The notes under the pieces are model-generated. The model was given only the letters and a program-made list of their open reading frames with translations. It searched no databases and was not told where the DNA came from. Positions 32,001-40,784 of a DNA stretch of 64,000 nt are shown here, in pieces; the stretch's first letter is position 1, and each line of letters begins with the position of its first letter. The stretch covers positions 112,681-176,680 of the forward strand of contig NZ_BJNO01000008.1 in assembly GCF_006539725.1 (NCBI RefSeq), written 5' to 3'. The stretch is from Klebsiella terrigena. GTDB lineage: Bacteria; Pseudomonadota; Gammaproteobacteria; Enterobacterales; Enterobacteriaceae. A program made the translations under genes and the position numbers.

Positions 32001-32076
32001 CTCCCGCTCTCCCGCTCTCCCGTTCTCCCGTTCTCCCGTTCTCCCGTTCTCCCGTTCTCCCGTTCTCCCGTTCTCC
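32001..32076. repeat. 8-bp tandem repeat array downstream of ppnN
   Basis: Nine direct repeats: two CTCCCGCT then seven CTCCCGTT, ending in a partial CTCC. The array starts 84 nt after the ppnN stop. On the minus strand it reads GGGAGAAC repeated, giving regularly spaced GGG tracts with 5-nt loops, the pattern of a G-quadruplex. The flanks (from 31970) contain diverged copies such as GCTCTCC. Not coding in any credible frame. The rest of 31918-32390 shows no gene. Confidence 0.9.
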
Positions 32077-32391
32077 AGCACGATAATCTGCTGACCCCGG
32101 CTCTCCCGCGCCTCCTTTCTGAAATCTATTTTCTTTGTGAATGTTTTGTAGCTTTTTACAAAGCCAATCGTTTGCCTTTCCAAAAACAGCAATAAATATC
32201 ACCACAAAAAAGATATTTGAGAGCTAAAACATCGAGAACATCCCATTTTTACAGCGCAAACCTCGTTATTACGCTGCCACGCTTTTATCTCATATGCTGC
32301 GAATGTTAGCCTTCGCACCACAAATCTCTGGCTGAACATCAGAAACAGACTGTTGGACTAAAAATATCCACCCTGAAAGTGGATTATTGCA

Positions 32392-32411
32392 ATTGAGATC
32401 GCGATCACTGA
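32392..32411. promoter_or_regulatory. CRP site upstream of sdaC
   Basis: TGAGA-TCGCGA-TCACT (32394-32409) matches CRP half-sites with two mismatches. It lies 138 bp from the sdaC ATG in an AT-rich region. sdaCB of E. coli is CRP-activated. Confidence 0.65.
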
Positions 32412-32547
32412 TAGATTTCCAATATGAATGTATCTTTCCGCCCCACTTGTTACGGAGAAAATCACTAAAAAACCGTAAACAAACGAATTTAATACTACTT
32501 AATTGATTTTATTTATTATTTTTTGTCGCTTCCTCCAGGAGATACAG

Positions 32548-33837
32548 ATGGAAACCACGCAAACCAGCACTATCGTTTCGGGCGAAACCCGCAGCGGATG
32601 GCGTAAAACAGATACCATGTGGATGCTGGGCCTGTACGGCACGGCTATCGGCGCGGGCGTTCTGTTCCTGCCGATCAACGCCGGCGTCGGCGGTATGATC
32701 CCCCTGATCATCATGGCTATTTTGGCTTTCCCGATGACTTTCTTTGCCCACCGCGGGATGACCCGTTTTGTGCTGTCCGGTAAGAATCCGGGAGAAAACA
32801 TCACCGAAGTCGTAGAAGAACACTTTGGCGTTGGCGCAGGTAAGCTCATTACCCTGCTCTACTTCTTTGCTATCTACCCGATTCTGCTGGTGTATAGCGT
32901 TGCGATTACCAATACCGTCGAGAGCTTTATGCTGCACCAGCTGCAGATAACGCCGCCGCCGCGCGCTATTCTGTCGCTGATCCTGATCGTCGGGATGATG
33001 ACCATCGTTCGCTTCGGCGAGCAGATGATTGTGAAAGCGATGAGCGTACTGGTCTTCCCGTTTGTGGTCGCCCTGATGATTCTGGCACTCTATCTGATCC
33101 CTGAGTGGAACGGCGCGGCGCTGGAAACCCTCTCCCTGAGCAGCGCAACCTCTACCGGCAACGGCCTGTGGATGACTCTGTGGCTGGCGATCCCGGTGAT
33201 GGTGTTCTCGTTTAACCACTCGCCGATCATCTCCTCCTTCGCCGTGGCGAAGCGTGAAGAGTACGGTCAGGACGCTGAGAAGAAATGCTCCAGCATCCTC
33301 GCTCGCGCTCACATCATGATGGTGATTACGGTGATGTTCTTCGTCTTCAGCTGCGTACTGAGCCTCTCCCCTGCGGACCTGGCGGCAGCGAAAGATCAGA
33401 ACATCTCGATTCTCTCGTACCTGGCGAACCACTTTAACGCCCCGCTGATTGCCTGGATGGCGCCGATCATTGCGATGATTGCCATCACTAAATCCTTCCT
33501 CGGCCACTATCTCGGCGCCCGTGAAGGCTTTAACGGCATGGTGATTAAATCCCTGCGCGGTAAAGGTAAATCCATCGAAATCAACAAGCTGAACAAGATC
33601 ACTGCGCTGTTCATGCTGGTCACCACCTGGATTGTGGCGACGCTGAACCCCAGCATTCTCGGCATGATCGAAACCCTCGGCGGCCCGATTATCGCGATGA
33701 TTCTGTTCCTGATGCCGATGTACGCGATTCAGAAAGTCCCGGCGATGCGCAAATACAGCGGCCACGTCAGCAACGTCTTCGTTGTGCTGATGGGCCTGAT
33801 TGCTATCTCCGCTATTTTCTACTCCCTGTTCAGCTAA
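32548..33837 (+). CDS. sdaC: Serine:H+ symporter SdaC
   Basis: 429 aa from [11 protein letters not shown], the E. coli start, with CAGGAGA 7 nt before. HAAAP-family inner-membrane amino acid permease with eleven predicted helices; it shares with E. coli SdaC stretches such as [19 protein letters not shown] and [19 protein letters not shown]. Imports L-serine for degradation by SdaB, encoded 57 nt downstream. Probably under CRP control. Confidence 0.97.
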   Translation: METTQTSTIVSGETRSGWRKTDTMWMLGLYGTAIGAGVLFLPINAGVGGMIPLIIMAILAFPMTFFAHRGMTRFVLSGKNPGENITEVVEEHFGVGAGKLITLLYFFAIYPILLVYSVAITNTVESFMLHQLQITPPPRAILSLILIVGMMTIVRFGEQMIVKAMSVLVFPFVVALMILALYLIPEWNGAALETLSLSSATSTGNGLWMTLWLAIPVMVFSFNHSPIISSFAVAKREEYGQDAEKKCSSILARAHIMMVITVMFFVFSCVLSLSPADLAAAKDQNISILSYLANHFNAPLIAWMAPIIAMIAITKSFLGHYLGAREGFNGMVIKSLRGKGKSIEINKLNKITALFMLVTTWIVATLNPSILGMIETLGGPIIAMILFLMPMYAIQKVPAMRKYSGHVSNVFVVLMGLIAISAIFYSLFS

Positions 33838-33847
33838 TCTCCCCCTC

Positions 33848-33867
33848 GCGCCGCCCGCCGGCGGCGC
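33848..33867 (+). other. GC-rich hairpin between sdaC and sdaB
   Basis: 8-bp stem GCGCCGCC / GGCGGCGC with loop CGCC lies between the two genes with no U-tract, so an RNA stability or pausing element is more likely than a terminator. Confidence 0.5.
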
Positions 33868-33894
33868 GCTTTCCGACAGTTCTGGATGTGCACC

Positions 33895-35262
33895 ATGATC
33901 AGCGTATTCGATATCTTTAAAATCGGCATCGGCCCTTCCAGCTCCCACACCGTGGGGCCAATGAAAGCGGGCAAACAATTCACCGACGACCTTATCGCAC
34001 GCGGGCAGCTTGCCGACGTCACCACCGTCATCGTCGACGTATACGGCTCCCTTTCCCTGACCGGCAAAGGCCACCATACCGACATTGCGATTATTATGGG
34101 CCTGGCAGGCAACATGCCCGATAGCGTCGACATTGACGCCATTCCGGCGTTTATTCAGGACGTCAACACCCACGGGCGCCTGATGCTGGCAAACGGCCAG
34201 CAGGAAGTCGACTTCCCGGTAGACCGCTGCATGAATTTCCATGCCGACAATCTGTCGCTGCATGAAAACGGCATGCGCATTACTGCCCTCGGCGGCGATA
34301 AGGTGCTCTACACCCAGACTTACTACTCCATCGGCGGCGGTTTTATCGTCGACGAGCAGCACTTCGGCCAGAGCAACGACGCGCCGGTGGCCGTGCCTTA
34401 TCCCTACAAAAACGCGGCTGATTTACAGCGACACTGCAGCGAAAGCGGGCTTTCGCTTTCCGGCCTGATGATGCAAAACGAGCTGGCGCTGCACAGCAAA
34501 GAAGAGCTGGAGCAGCACTTTTCCGCCGTCTGGGACGTGATGAGCGGCGGTATCGAGCGCGGCATCAGCACCGAAGGGGTGCTGCCGGGCAAGCTGCGCG
34601 TCCCGCGCCGCGCCGCGGCGTTACGCCGGATGCTGGTCAGCCAGGACAATACCAACAGCGATCCGATGGCGGTCGTTGACTGGATTAACATGTTCGCCCT
34701 CGCGGTGAACGAAGAGAACGCCGCCGGCGGACGCGTGGTCACCGCGCCAACCAACGGCGCCTGCGGGATCGTGCCTGCGGTACTGGCCTACTACGATAAG
34801 TTTATCCGCAAGGTTAACGCCAACTCGCTGGCGCGCTACCTGCTGGTCACCAGCGCGATTGGCTCGCTGTATAAGATGAACGCCTCGATTTCCGGCGCCG
34901 AAGTGGGCTGCCAGGGCGAAGTTGGCGTCGCCTGTTCAATGGCAGCGGCCGGCTTAACCGAACTGCTGGGCGGCAGCCCTGGCCAGGTGTGCATCGCCGC
35001 CGAAATCGGTATGGAGCACAACCTCGGCCTGACCTGTGACCCGGTTGCCGGCCAGGTTCAGGTGCCGTGCATCGAGCGTAACGCCATCGCCGCGGTGAAG
35101 GCCGTCAACGCCGCCCGGATGGCGCTGCGCCGCACCAGCGAACCGCGCGTATGTCTCGATAAGGTTATCGAGACGATGTACGAAACCGGCAAGGATATGA
35201 ACGCCAAGTACCGCGAAACGTCGCGCGGTGGCCTGGCGATGAAAATCGTGACCTGCGATTAA
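33895..35262 (+). CDS. sdaB: L-serine ammonia-lyase (dehydratase) SdaB
   Basis: 455 aa from MISVFDIFKIGIGPSSSHT; a Met three codons upstream is less likely. Two domains: N-terminal beta domain (SSSHTVGPMKA) and C-terminal alpha domain. The iron-sulfur ligands known from this type are present in VGCQGEVG, TCDPVAGQ and VPCIERN. It converts L-serine to pyruvate and ammonia using a [4Fe-4S] cluster, after import by SdaC. Last recognisable core gene before the organosulfur island. Confidence 0.97.
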   Translation: MISVFDIFKIGIGPSSSHTVGPMKAGKQFTDDLIARGQLADVTTVIVDVYGSLSLTGKGHHTDIAIIMGLAGNMPDSVDIDAIPAFIQDVNTHGRLMLANGQQEVDFPVDRCMNFHADNLSLHENGMRITALGGDKVLYTQTYYSIGGGFIVDEQHFGQSNDAPVAVPYPYKNAADLQRHCSESGLSLSGLMMQNELALHSKEELEQHFSAVWDVMSGGIERGISTEGVLPGKLRVPRRAAALRRMLVSQDNTNSDPMAVVDWINMFALAVNEENAAGGRVVTAPTNGACGIVPAVLAYYDKFIRKVNANSLARYLLVTSAIGSLYKMNASISGAEVGCQGEVGVACSMAAAGLTELLGGSPGQVCIAAEIGMEHNLGLTCDPVAGQVQVPCIERNAIAAVKAVNAARMALRRTSEPRVCLDKVIETMYETGKDMNAKYRETSRGGLAMKIVTCD

Positions 35263-35268
35263 TGCCTC

Positions 35269-35294
35269 TCCCGGCGGACGATCGTTCGCCGGGA
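35269..35294 (+). terminator. Hairpin after sdaB
   Basis: 8-bp stem TCCCGGCG / CGCCGGGA with a partly self-complementary 10-nt loop, 6 nt after the sdaB stop. No clear U-tract follows, so termination would be weak. Confidence 0.5.
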
Positions 35295-35325
35295 CTCTCT
35301 CCGCATCCCCGCCTGAAAGCCATTT

Positions 35326-35367
35326 CGGTTATATAAATTAAAATTTAGTTATTTATTGGTTATAAGG
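35326..35367. promoter_or_regulatory. Two GGTTATA-type sites upstream of the orphan binding-protein gene
   Basis: CGGTTATATAAA (35326-35337) and TTGGTTATAAGG (35356-35367) lie in an AT-rich stretch 45-85 bp before the start codon. They resemble the TGGTTATATAGG arms of the inverted repeat in front of the ssuD-like gene at 45.9 kb. Candidate binding sites for a common sulfur-status regulator (inference). Confidence 0.45.
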
Positions 35368-35410
35368 ACGATTTGCTACCTTACGGGAAACCGCTACAGG
35401 AGAACAAATC

Positions 35411-36349
35411 ATGTCAAAAAGGTTCCATCTGGCCCTGCTGCCGCTGCTGCTCGGTCTGTCCGCTTCCGCGCTGGCTAAGACGCCGGAAACCGTCAACATT
35501 GGCTACCAGAAGGCCAATATTTTCGCCCTGTTGAAATATCGCGGCACCCTCGATGAGACCTTCAAAAAAGAGGGGATCGCCGTGCGCTGGGTGGAATTCC
35601 CGGCCGGTCCACAGATGCTGGAAGGGCTAAACGTCGGCAGCATCGACCTGGCGGCCACCGGCGACGCCCCGCCGGCCTTCGCTCAGGCGGCGCAGGCGGA
35701 TCTGGTTTATCTCGCCCACTCCCCGGCGAACCCCAAAACCGAAGCCATCGTGGTGCCGGAAAACTCAACTATTCGCAGCGTCACCGACCTGAAAGGCAAG
35801 CGCGTGGGGCTGAATAAAGGCTCGGACGTCAACTATCTGCTGGTCACCGCGCTGGAAAAGGCCGGGCTGAGCTATAAAGATATCACTCCGGTCTATCTGC
35901 CTCCGGCCGACGCCCGCGCCGCCTTCCAGCGCGGTGCCATTGATGCCTGGGTTATCTGGGATCCGTACCTTGCCGAAGTTGAAACCAACGCTAAGGCGCG
36001 GCAGATCCGCAACGCCGAAGGGCTGGTGCCGCACTACACCTTCTATCTCGCCAGCCGTAAATTTGCTGAATCCTATCCGGATACCGCGAAGCAGGTCGTT
36101 GATGAGCTGGGCAAGCTGAGCGACTGGGCCAACGCCCATCAGGACGATGCCGCCGGGATTTTGTCGACCTCCACCGGACTGGATAAGGCTATCTGGTTGA
36201 AGGCGCTGGCCCGCCTGCCCTACGGCGCCGAGCGCATGACGCCCGCGGTCTATAACGAACAGCAGGCGCTGGCGGATACCTTCACCCGCGTTGGCCTGCT
36301 GCCGGTCAAAGTGGACGTGCGCAGCGCCACCTGGTCGCAGGATAAGTAG
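35411..36349 (+). CDS. SsuA/TauA-like periplasmic sulfonate-binding protein (orphan)
   Basis: 312 aa. Sec signal peptide (KR, then a Leu-rich core, cleavage after SALA at about residue 22). The mature part is an aliphatic-sulfonate/taurine binding protein: VNIGYQKANIFALLKYRG, FPAGPQMLEGL, ATGDAPPAFAQAA, LNKGSDVNYLL and WVIWDPY are typical SsuA motifs. Ribosome site AGGAGA. No ssuB/ssuC ATPase or permease genes adjoin it, so it must use a transporter encoded elsewhere or serve as a sensor. Its fold is repeated as the C-terminal domain of the sigma-54 regulator at 46.1 kb. Faces the sfnB-like gene convergently. Confidence 0.88.
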   Translation: MSKRFHLALLPLLLGLSASALAKTPETVNIGYQKANIFALLKYRGTLDETFKKEGIAVRWVEFPAGPQMLEGLNVGSIDLAATGDAPPAFAQAAQADLVYLAHSPANPKTEAIVVPENSTIRSVTDLKGKRVGLNKGSDVNYLLVTALEKAGLSYKDITPVYLPPADARAAFQRGAIDAWVIWDPYLAEVETNAKARQIRNAEGLVPHYTFYLASRKFAESYPDTAKQVVDELGKLSDWANAHQDDAAGILSTSTGLDKAIWLKALARLPYGAERMTPAVYNEQQALADTFTRVGLLPVKVDVRSATWSQDK

Positions 36350-36384
36350 TGTTTACCGGCGACGGCTTTCCGTCGCCGCTCTCT

Positions 36385-37608
36385 TTACTCCTGCGTTTTC
36401 TCGCCGTTACCTATCTGCCAGATAAAGGTCGGCGCTTCGCCGTTGACCAGCCAGCTGCCGATGTTGCGCGCTTTATAGATAACCGGATTGTGCGAGGCCA
36501 CCGTGCGCGCGTTGCGCCAGTGGCGATCGAGCGCTTTGTCGACCCGGGTGTCCGACGCGTCGAGGGCGTTAAACAGCTCGGTCGCCGCCCGCGGTATCCA
36601 GTCGCTGGCAATCACCTGCGCCTGCGCCGCCTCCACTTCCGCCAGACGATTACGCTGCGCAATCAGCGCCTCGTCGCCGCTGGCGTGAACGATATAGGCC
36701 TGCTGTAAAGACTCCGCCGCCTGCAGCACCGCCGCGCGGGTCGCCCACGCCCAGCTGCTGATTTGCCCGACCACCTGCAGCACCTGAGGATCGTCGCGCG
36801 GCACGGCGGCGTTGCCGTGGCTGTACATACGGGAGCGTTTTTTCACCCCTTCGGCGGCATCGCGCTCTACCGCCAGGCCGATACCCGCCAGCGTCGCCAG
36901 TAAGATATGCTGATAGAAAGCGGTCTGGTAGCGAAAACGCTCGGCAAAATCGTAGACGTGCTCCTGCTCAACCTGCGCCTGCCGGAAGCGGGTGGTGCCG
37001 CTGCCGGTCAGACGCTGGCCAAAGCCGTCCCAGTCGTCCTCGCGCTCCACCCCACTCTGCCTGGTACTGACCAACGCTATCACGTCGCCACCGTTGTCGC
37101 TGCGGCGGGCAAAGACGTCAATCCAGTCGGCGTACAGCGTTCCGGTGCTGTAAAACTTCTCGCCGCTTAGCCGCCAGCCGCGCTCGTCCGGCGTCACCTG
37201 AGTATTCACCTCCCCCAGCTTCACCGCCCCGATCTCGGTCCAGCCGCTGCCCACCAGCTCCCCGTCGCGAAAACGCTGGAACCAGCGATCGCGCTGCGCG
37301 GAGTCCGGCTGATTCAGACGGTCCTCAACAAAGGCAAAATGGGCGCGCAGCGCCTGCGGCAGGTTTGAATCAGCCTCGGCCAGCTCAATCAGCAGGGCAA
37401 TCAGCTGCGGCAGCGACGCCCCCCAGCCGCCCTTTTCCCGCGGGATGCGCAGCGTGCCGAATCCCGCCTCCTTCAGCCAGCGAATCGGCTCCTCGGGCAG
37501 AATGCGCTGCTGCTCGCGGCTGGCCGCCCCTTGCGCAATGCGCGAGAAAATCGGCCGAAAGGCCGCCGCCAGCTGTTCATAATCGGTACCGGTAGAAAGT
37601 AGTGTCAT
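36385..37608 (-). CDS. SfnB-like flavin-dependent acyl-CoA-dehydrogenase-fold oxidoreductase
   Basis: 407 aa from MTLLSTGTDYEQL. This start is chosen because AAGGA lies 7 nt before it and upstream sequence runs into the MFS gene; a Met one codon earlier is equally readable. Acyl-CoA dehydrogenase fold: GTLRIPREKGGWGASL (N-terminal domain), GSGWTEIG and SGEKFYSTGTLYADW (flavin-binding middle domain), and a helical C-terminal domain. It resembles SfnB/DszC-type enzymes that act as FMNH2-dependent monooxygenases on organosulfur compounds rather than on acyl-CoA. Last gene after the MFS transporter. Confidence 0.8.
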   Translation of the reverse strand: MTLLSTGTDYEQLAAAFRPIFSRIAQGAASREQQRILPEEPIRWLKEAGFGTLRIPREKGGWGASLPQLIALLIELAEADSNLPQALRAHFAFVEDRLNQPDSAQRDRWFQRFRDGELVGSGWTEIGAVKLGEVNTQVTPDERGWRLSGEKFYSTGTLYADWIDVFARRSDNGGDVIALVSTRQSGVEREDDWDGFGQRLTGSGTTRFRQAQVEQEHVYDFAERFRYQTAFYQHILLATLAGIGLAVERDAAEGVKKRSRMYSHGNAAVPRDDPQVLQVVGQISSWAWATRAAVLQAAESLQQAYIVHASGDEALIAQRNRLAEVEAAQAQVIASDWIPRAATELFNALDASDTRVDKALDRHWRNARTVASHNPVIYKARNIGSWLVNGEAPTFIWQIGNGEKTQE

Positions 37609-37618
37609 CATCTGTTCC

Positions 37619-39040
37619 TTAATGGTGGCTGTCGTCAATGTCGTGACGCGTCGGCTCGTGGCGAACCGCAAGCAGGAAGAAGATCGGAATAAGGGCGGCC
37701 AGCGATACCACCCAGAACATCTGCGTGCCGAGAGAGGCCTGCAGCAGCGGCAGCACGAACAGCGCCAGCGCGCTGCCGATCCCGGAGAGCGCCCGGCTGA
37801 AGCCGACGCCGGTGGCGCGAATCGCGGTTGGATAGGAGAGCGCCGGATAGATCATCAGCTGCGCGCCGGGGCCAAAGCCCTCGGCAAACAGCCACAGCCC
37901 AAGCATCGCCATCGCCAGCACCACGCCGACGGTGGCCTGCGGCTGGCCCACCAGCGCAAGCACAATCAGGGCGATAAACTGCAGCGCGAAGCCGGCAATC
38001 GCCACGTGGCGCGACGGATATTTCCACGCCAGATGCATCCCCAGCAGCCCGCCGGTAAAGGCAAACAGCGCGTTCAGCCCCAGCGAAGCGGAGATGGTTT
38101 CAAACACGCCGGCGCCGAGAAACTGCGCGAGGATCGACGGCAGGAAAAAGGCGATGGCGGTGTACTCAAAGGAGATACAGATATTCATCACCCCGGCAAC
38201 GACGGTGCGCTCGCGGTACGGCTTTTCAAACAGCACGCGGAAGCTCACCTTCGGCGGCGGCGCGGGGCGTTCGGCCGGCGCCTCATGGGCGGCAATGCCG
38301 TAAGAGTCGCGCAGAATACGTACCGCCGAGGTCAGGTCTCCCTGGTTTGCCGCCCACAGCGGCGATTCATTCATAAATTTTCTGCGCACGGCGATAATCA
38401 GCAGCGCCGGAACCGCGCCAAACAGCAGCGAGGCGCGCCACAGCCAGTCGAGATGCTCCTTTGGCAGCACAAAATAGAGCCCGAAGATAATCAGAAAACA
38501 GACCGTCGAGGCGGCGTACCACATCGGGCACCAGGCGGCGAGGCGCGAGGCCTTGTTGCCTTTGCCGGTAAAACGGGAGAATTCAGCGAGGTAGGACATA
38601 GCGACCGGCAGATCGATACCGACGCCGATGCCCATCAGGAAACGGGCGCCGATCAGCACCCAGACGTTGGGTGCCAGCCCCGCGGCGATAGCCGAGACGA
38701 CAAAAAACAGCATATCGGCCATAAACACCGAATAGCGGCCATATTTATCCGTCAGCCAGCCGCCGATCAGGTTACCAAAAATGGTACCGACCATAATGGA
38801 TGAGGTGACCAGGCCGGTCAGCAGCGGCGACAGCTGAAATTCGCGCACCACGTCATCAATGCCGTAGGAGAGCGTGGTTAAATCATAGGCGTCAAGGAAG
38901 ACGCCGCCGAGAGCGAGGAAGACAATCATCCGCGCATATTTAGCCCGATCCTTGCCCGAATTAATTAGCCGCGCCACGTCCCCGACGCTACTCACCGGCG
39001 CGGAGGCCACGCCGGGATTATCAACAGACAGCGTACTCAT
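37619..39040 (-). CDS. MFS transporter of the organosulfur island
   Basis: 473 aa, twelve predicted helices, sugar/aromatic-acid porter branch. Loop 2-3 signature GGWLTDKYGRYSVFM; helix 4 GARFLMGIGVGIDLPVAMSY; loop after helix 6 NESPLWAANQGDL. Ends with a His-rich tail (DIDDSHH). It is 10 nt from the sfnB-like gene, so the pair is one unit, separated from the upstream metQ-like gene by a hairpin. Probably imports or exports an organosulfur compound or its product; direction unknown. Confidence 0.85.
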   Translation of the reverse strand: MSTLSVDNPGVASAPVSSVGDVARLINSGKDRAKYARMIVFLALGGVFLDAYDLTTLSYGIDDVVREFQLSPLLTGLVTSSIMVGTIFGNLIGGWLTDKYGRYSVFMADMLFFVVSAIAAGLAPNVWVLIGARFLMGIGVGIDLPVAMSYLAEFSRFTGKGNKASRLAAWCPMWYAASTVCFLIIFGLYFVLPKEHLDWLWRASLLFGAVPALLIIAVRRKFMNESPLWAANQGDLTSAVRILRDSYGIAAHEAPAERPAPPPKVSFRVLFEKPYRERTVVAGVMNICISFEYTAIAFFLPSILAQFLGAGVFETISASLGLNALFAFTGGLLGMHLAWKYPSRHVAIAGFALQFIALIVLALVGQPQATVGVVLAMAMLGLWLFAEGFGPGAQLMIYPALSYPTAIRATGVGFSRALSGIGSALALFVLPLLQASLGTQMFWVVSLAALIPIFFLLAVRHEPTRHDIDDSHH

Positions 39041-39165
39041 GTTTTCACCTTATTATGTTGTGCAGGTGATCGCAGTTATAGGCCGACCCTTGATAAAGGG
39101 GAACCAACAAAAACGCATATAAAAATCAATATATTCAATAAGTTAATTAAATAAAACGACAGCAT

Positions 39166-39189
39166 CAGGACGGGCCTTCGCCCGTCCTG
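39166..39189 (-). terminator. Terminator-like hairpin after the metQIN-like genes
   Basis: 10-bp perfect stem CAGGACGGGC / GCCCGTCCTG with a 4-nt loop, 22 nt past the metQ-like stop. The minus-strand sequence after it is only moderately U-rich (TCGTTTTATTT), so read-through into the MFS-sfnB unit is possible. Confidence 0.6.
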
Positions 39190-39210
39190 CGAGATACTCA
39201 TCAGCGCAGA

Positions 39211-40089
39211 TTATTCAGCGGAAACCGGCACCAGCACGTCTTTCACCAGCGGATCGTCGGTGTTTTTCAGCCAGGTCTGGATGCGCGGGCCGGAAAAGGC
39301 CTGCTTTAATTTGACGATATTCTCCTGCGACAAATAAGGCGTGCCGATGACCAGCTGCGACGCGAAGGTGCGCGGTGCCGGCGGGAATAGAATGCCTCGG
39401 TCCCGCGACACCTTTCCGGCATCAAACTGCGAGACGTAGCCGATTGCCGCATCGACCGAATTGAGCGCCCGCGGCATGGTGAGCAGATCCAGCTCTTTGA
39501 AATTAAACTGATGCGGGTTGCCGACGATATTTTTCAGCTTCGCCGTGCGCGGCTCCACCGCCGGGTCGAGCGTAATCAGGCCGATGCGCTGCAGCAGCCA
39601 CAGCGCCTGCCCCTGGTTGGCGCCATCGTCCGGCACCACGATCGTCGCTCCGTTCGGCAGATCCTTGACCGACTTATAGCGATCGGAGTAAATCCCAAAG
39701 GCCCACTGGAACACCGGCACCGTGGTGGAAAGCGCGAAGCCGTTGGCGTCCACCACCTGCTTGAGCCACCACTGGTGCTGATAGATGGTTCCGGCGTACT
39801 CCCCTTGCGCTACCGCGCGATCCGCCTGCACCGGATCCTGTACACCCACCGCCTCCAGCTTCAGGCCATAGTCCGGCGCGATATGCTCGCCGATGTACTC
39901 AATGATCCGCTGCTCGCCGGCCATCGCCGGTTCATAGTGAATTTTCAATGTGGTGCCGAACACCACCTGCTGCGACTGAGCCTGCCCCCGCCACCACCAG
40001 AAGGCGGCGGCCAGCGCCACAATCACTACCAGCGCCGCCAGCCACGGCCAGCGGCGGGCCTTACGTAACTCAAACTGTTCTGTTGTCAT
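39211..40089 (-). CDS. MetQ/NlpA-family binding protein with a membrane anchor
   Basis: 292 aa. A short basic cytoplasmic N-terminus is followed by one hydrophobic helix (about 14-33, ending FWWWRG). No lipobox Cys is present, unlike classical MetQ lipoproteins. The rest is an NlpA/MetQ domain (TLKIHYEPAMAGEQRIIEYI; TIYQHQWWLKQV; IVVPDDGANQGQALWLLQRIGLI; DLLTMPRALNSVDAAIG). Overlaps the permease gene by 4 nt. Likely the receptor of the adjoining methionine-type ABC importer, perhaps for a methionine derivative, sulfoxide or other organosulfur compound. Confidence 0.85.
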   Translation of the reverse strand: MTTEQFELRKARRWPWLAALVVIVALAAAFWWWRGQAQSQQVVFGTTLKIHYEPAMAGEQRIIEYIGEHIAPDYGLKLEAVGVQDPVQADRAVAQGEYAGTIYQHQWWLKQVVDANGFALSTTVPVFQWAFGIYSDRYKSVKDLPNGATIVVPDDGANQGQALWLLQRIGLITLDPAVEPRTAKLKNIVGNPHQFNFKELDLLTMPRALNSVDAAIGYVSQFDAGKVSRDRGILFPPAPRTFASQLVIGTPYLSQENIVKLKQAFSGPRIQTWLKNTDDPLVKDVLVPVSAE

Positions 40090-40784
40090 GAAGAGATCCC
40101 CTGCGTGTGGCGAAGTTTGTTGACCAGACGGTCACCGAAAAATTGAATCAGCTGGATAGTGGCGATCAGCGCGATAATGGTGGCGATCATGATGTGATTG
40201 TCGAAGCGCTGGTAGCCGTACACCACCGCCAGATAGCCGATCCCTCCCGCGCCGATGGTGCCGGCAATGGCGGAATATTCGATCATCGACACCAGGTTGA
40301 GCGTTACCGCCGCCACCAGCGCGGGCAGGGCTTCGCTCAGCTGGGCGCTGCGGATAATCTGCCAGCGCGAGCCGCCGCAGACGATCCCGACGGCGGTGAC
40401 CTCCGCCGGCAGCTCGCGCAGGGCGTTCTCCACCAGCCGGCCAAAAAACGGCACTCCGGCGGCGATCATCGGCACCACCGCGGCAGGAATGCCGATCGTG
40501 GTCCCGGTGAGCCAGAAGGTGAAGGGAATGATCGCCGCCATCAGCACCAGAAACGGCAGGGAGCGCCCCATGTTCACCACCCAGTTCAGCACCCGGTAGA
40601 GCGCGGCGTGCGGGAACAGCCCCCGTGACGAAGCGTTGAACAGCACCACCCCGACCGCTCCGCCGAGGGTCACCACAAACAGCATCACAATGGCCACCAT
40701 CAGCCAGGTTTCACCGTAGGCGGGCAGCAGCAGCGTATGGATCTCGCTCCAGGGCGTATCCTGGCTGATTACCGAAGGTTTCAT
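40086..40784 (-). CDS. MetI-type ABC transporter permease
   Basis: 232 aa, five to six predicted helices, with the methionine-uptake permease signatures VVNMGRSLPFLVLMAAIIPFT and the EAA-like loop AVTAVGIVCGGSRWQIIRSA, followed by EYSAIAGTIGAGGIGYLAVVYGY. Four-base overlaps with both neighbours (ATGA) show an ATPase-permease-receptor operon. Inner membrane; partners are the ATPase upstream and the anchored receptor downstream. Confidence 0.9.
   Translation of the reverse strand: MKPSVISQDTPWSEIHTLLLPAYGETWLMVAIVMLFVVTLGGAVGVVLFNASSRGLFPHAALYRVLNWVVNMGRSLPFLVLMAAIIPFTFWLTGTTIGIPAAVVPMIAAGVPFFGRLVENALRELPAEVTAVGIVCGGSRWQIIRSAQLSEALPALVAAVTLNLVSMIEYSAIAGTIGAGGIGYLAVVYGYQRFDNHIMIATIIALIATIQLIQFFGDRLVNKLRHTQGISS

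Noticed and set aside
32001..32076. CRISPR array
   Set aside because: Units are 8 bp and directly abutting, with no spacers and no cas genes.
31870..32205. Minus-strand open frame with repeated GERENGRT peptide
   Set aside because: It is the translation of the 8-bp tandem repeat array; no ribosome site, and the same repetition gives peptide-like repeats in other frames.
32509..34362. 617-codon open frame on the minus strand opposite sdaC-sdaB
   Set aside because: It lies wholly antisense to two clearly real genes; its His/Asp-rich composition is what the complement of a high-G+C gene yields; no ribosome site or family resemblance.
39072..39084. Sigma-54 promoter upstream of the MFS gene
   Set aside because: The GG and GC on the minus strand are spaced by 9, not 10, nt and no TGGCAC is present.
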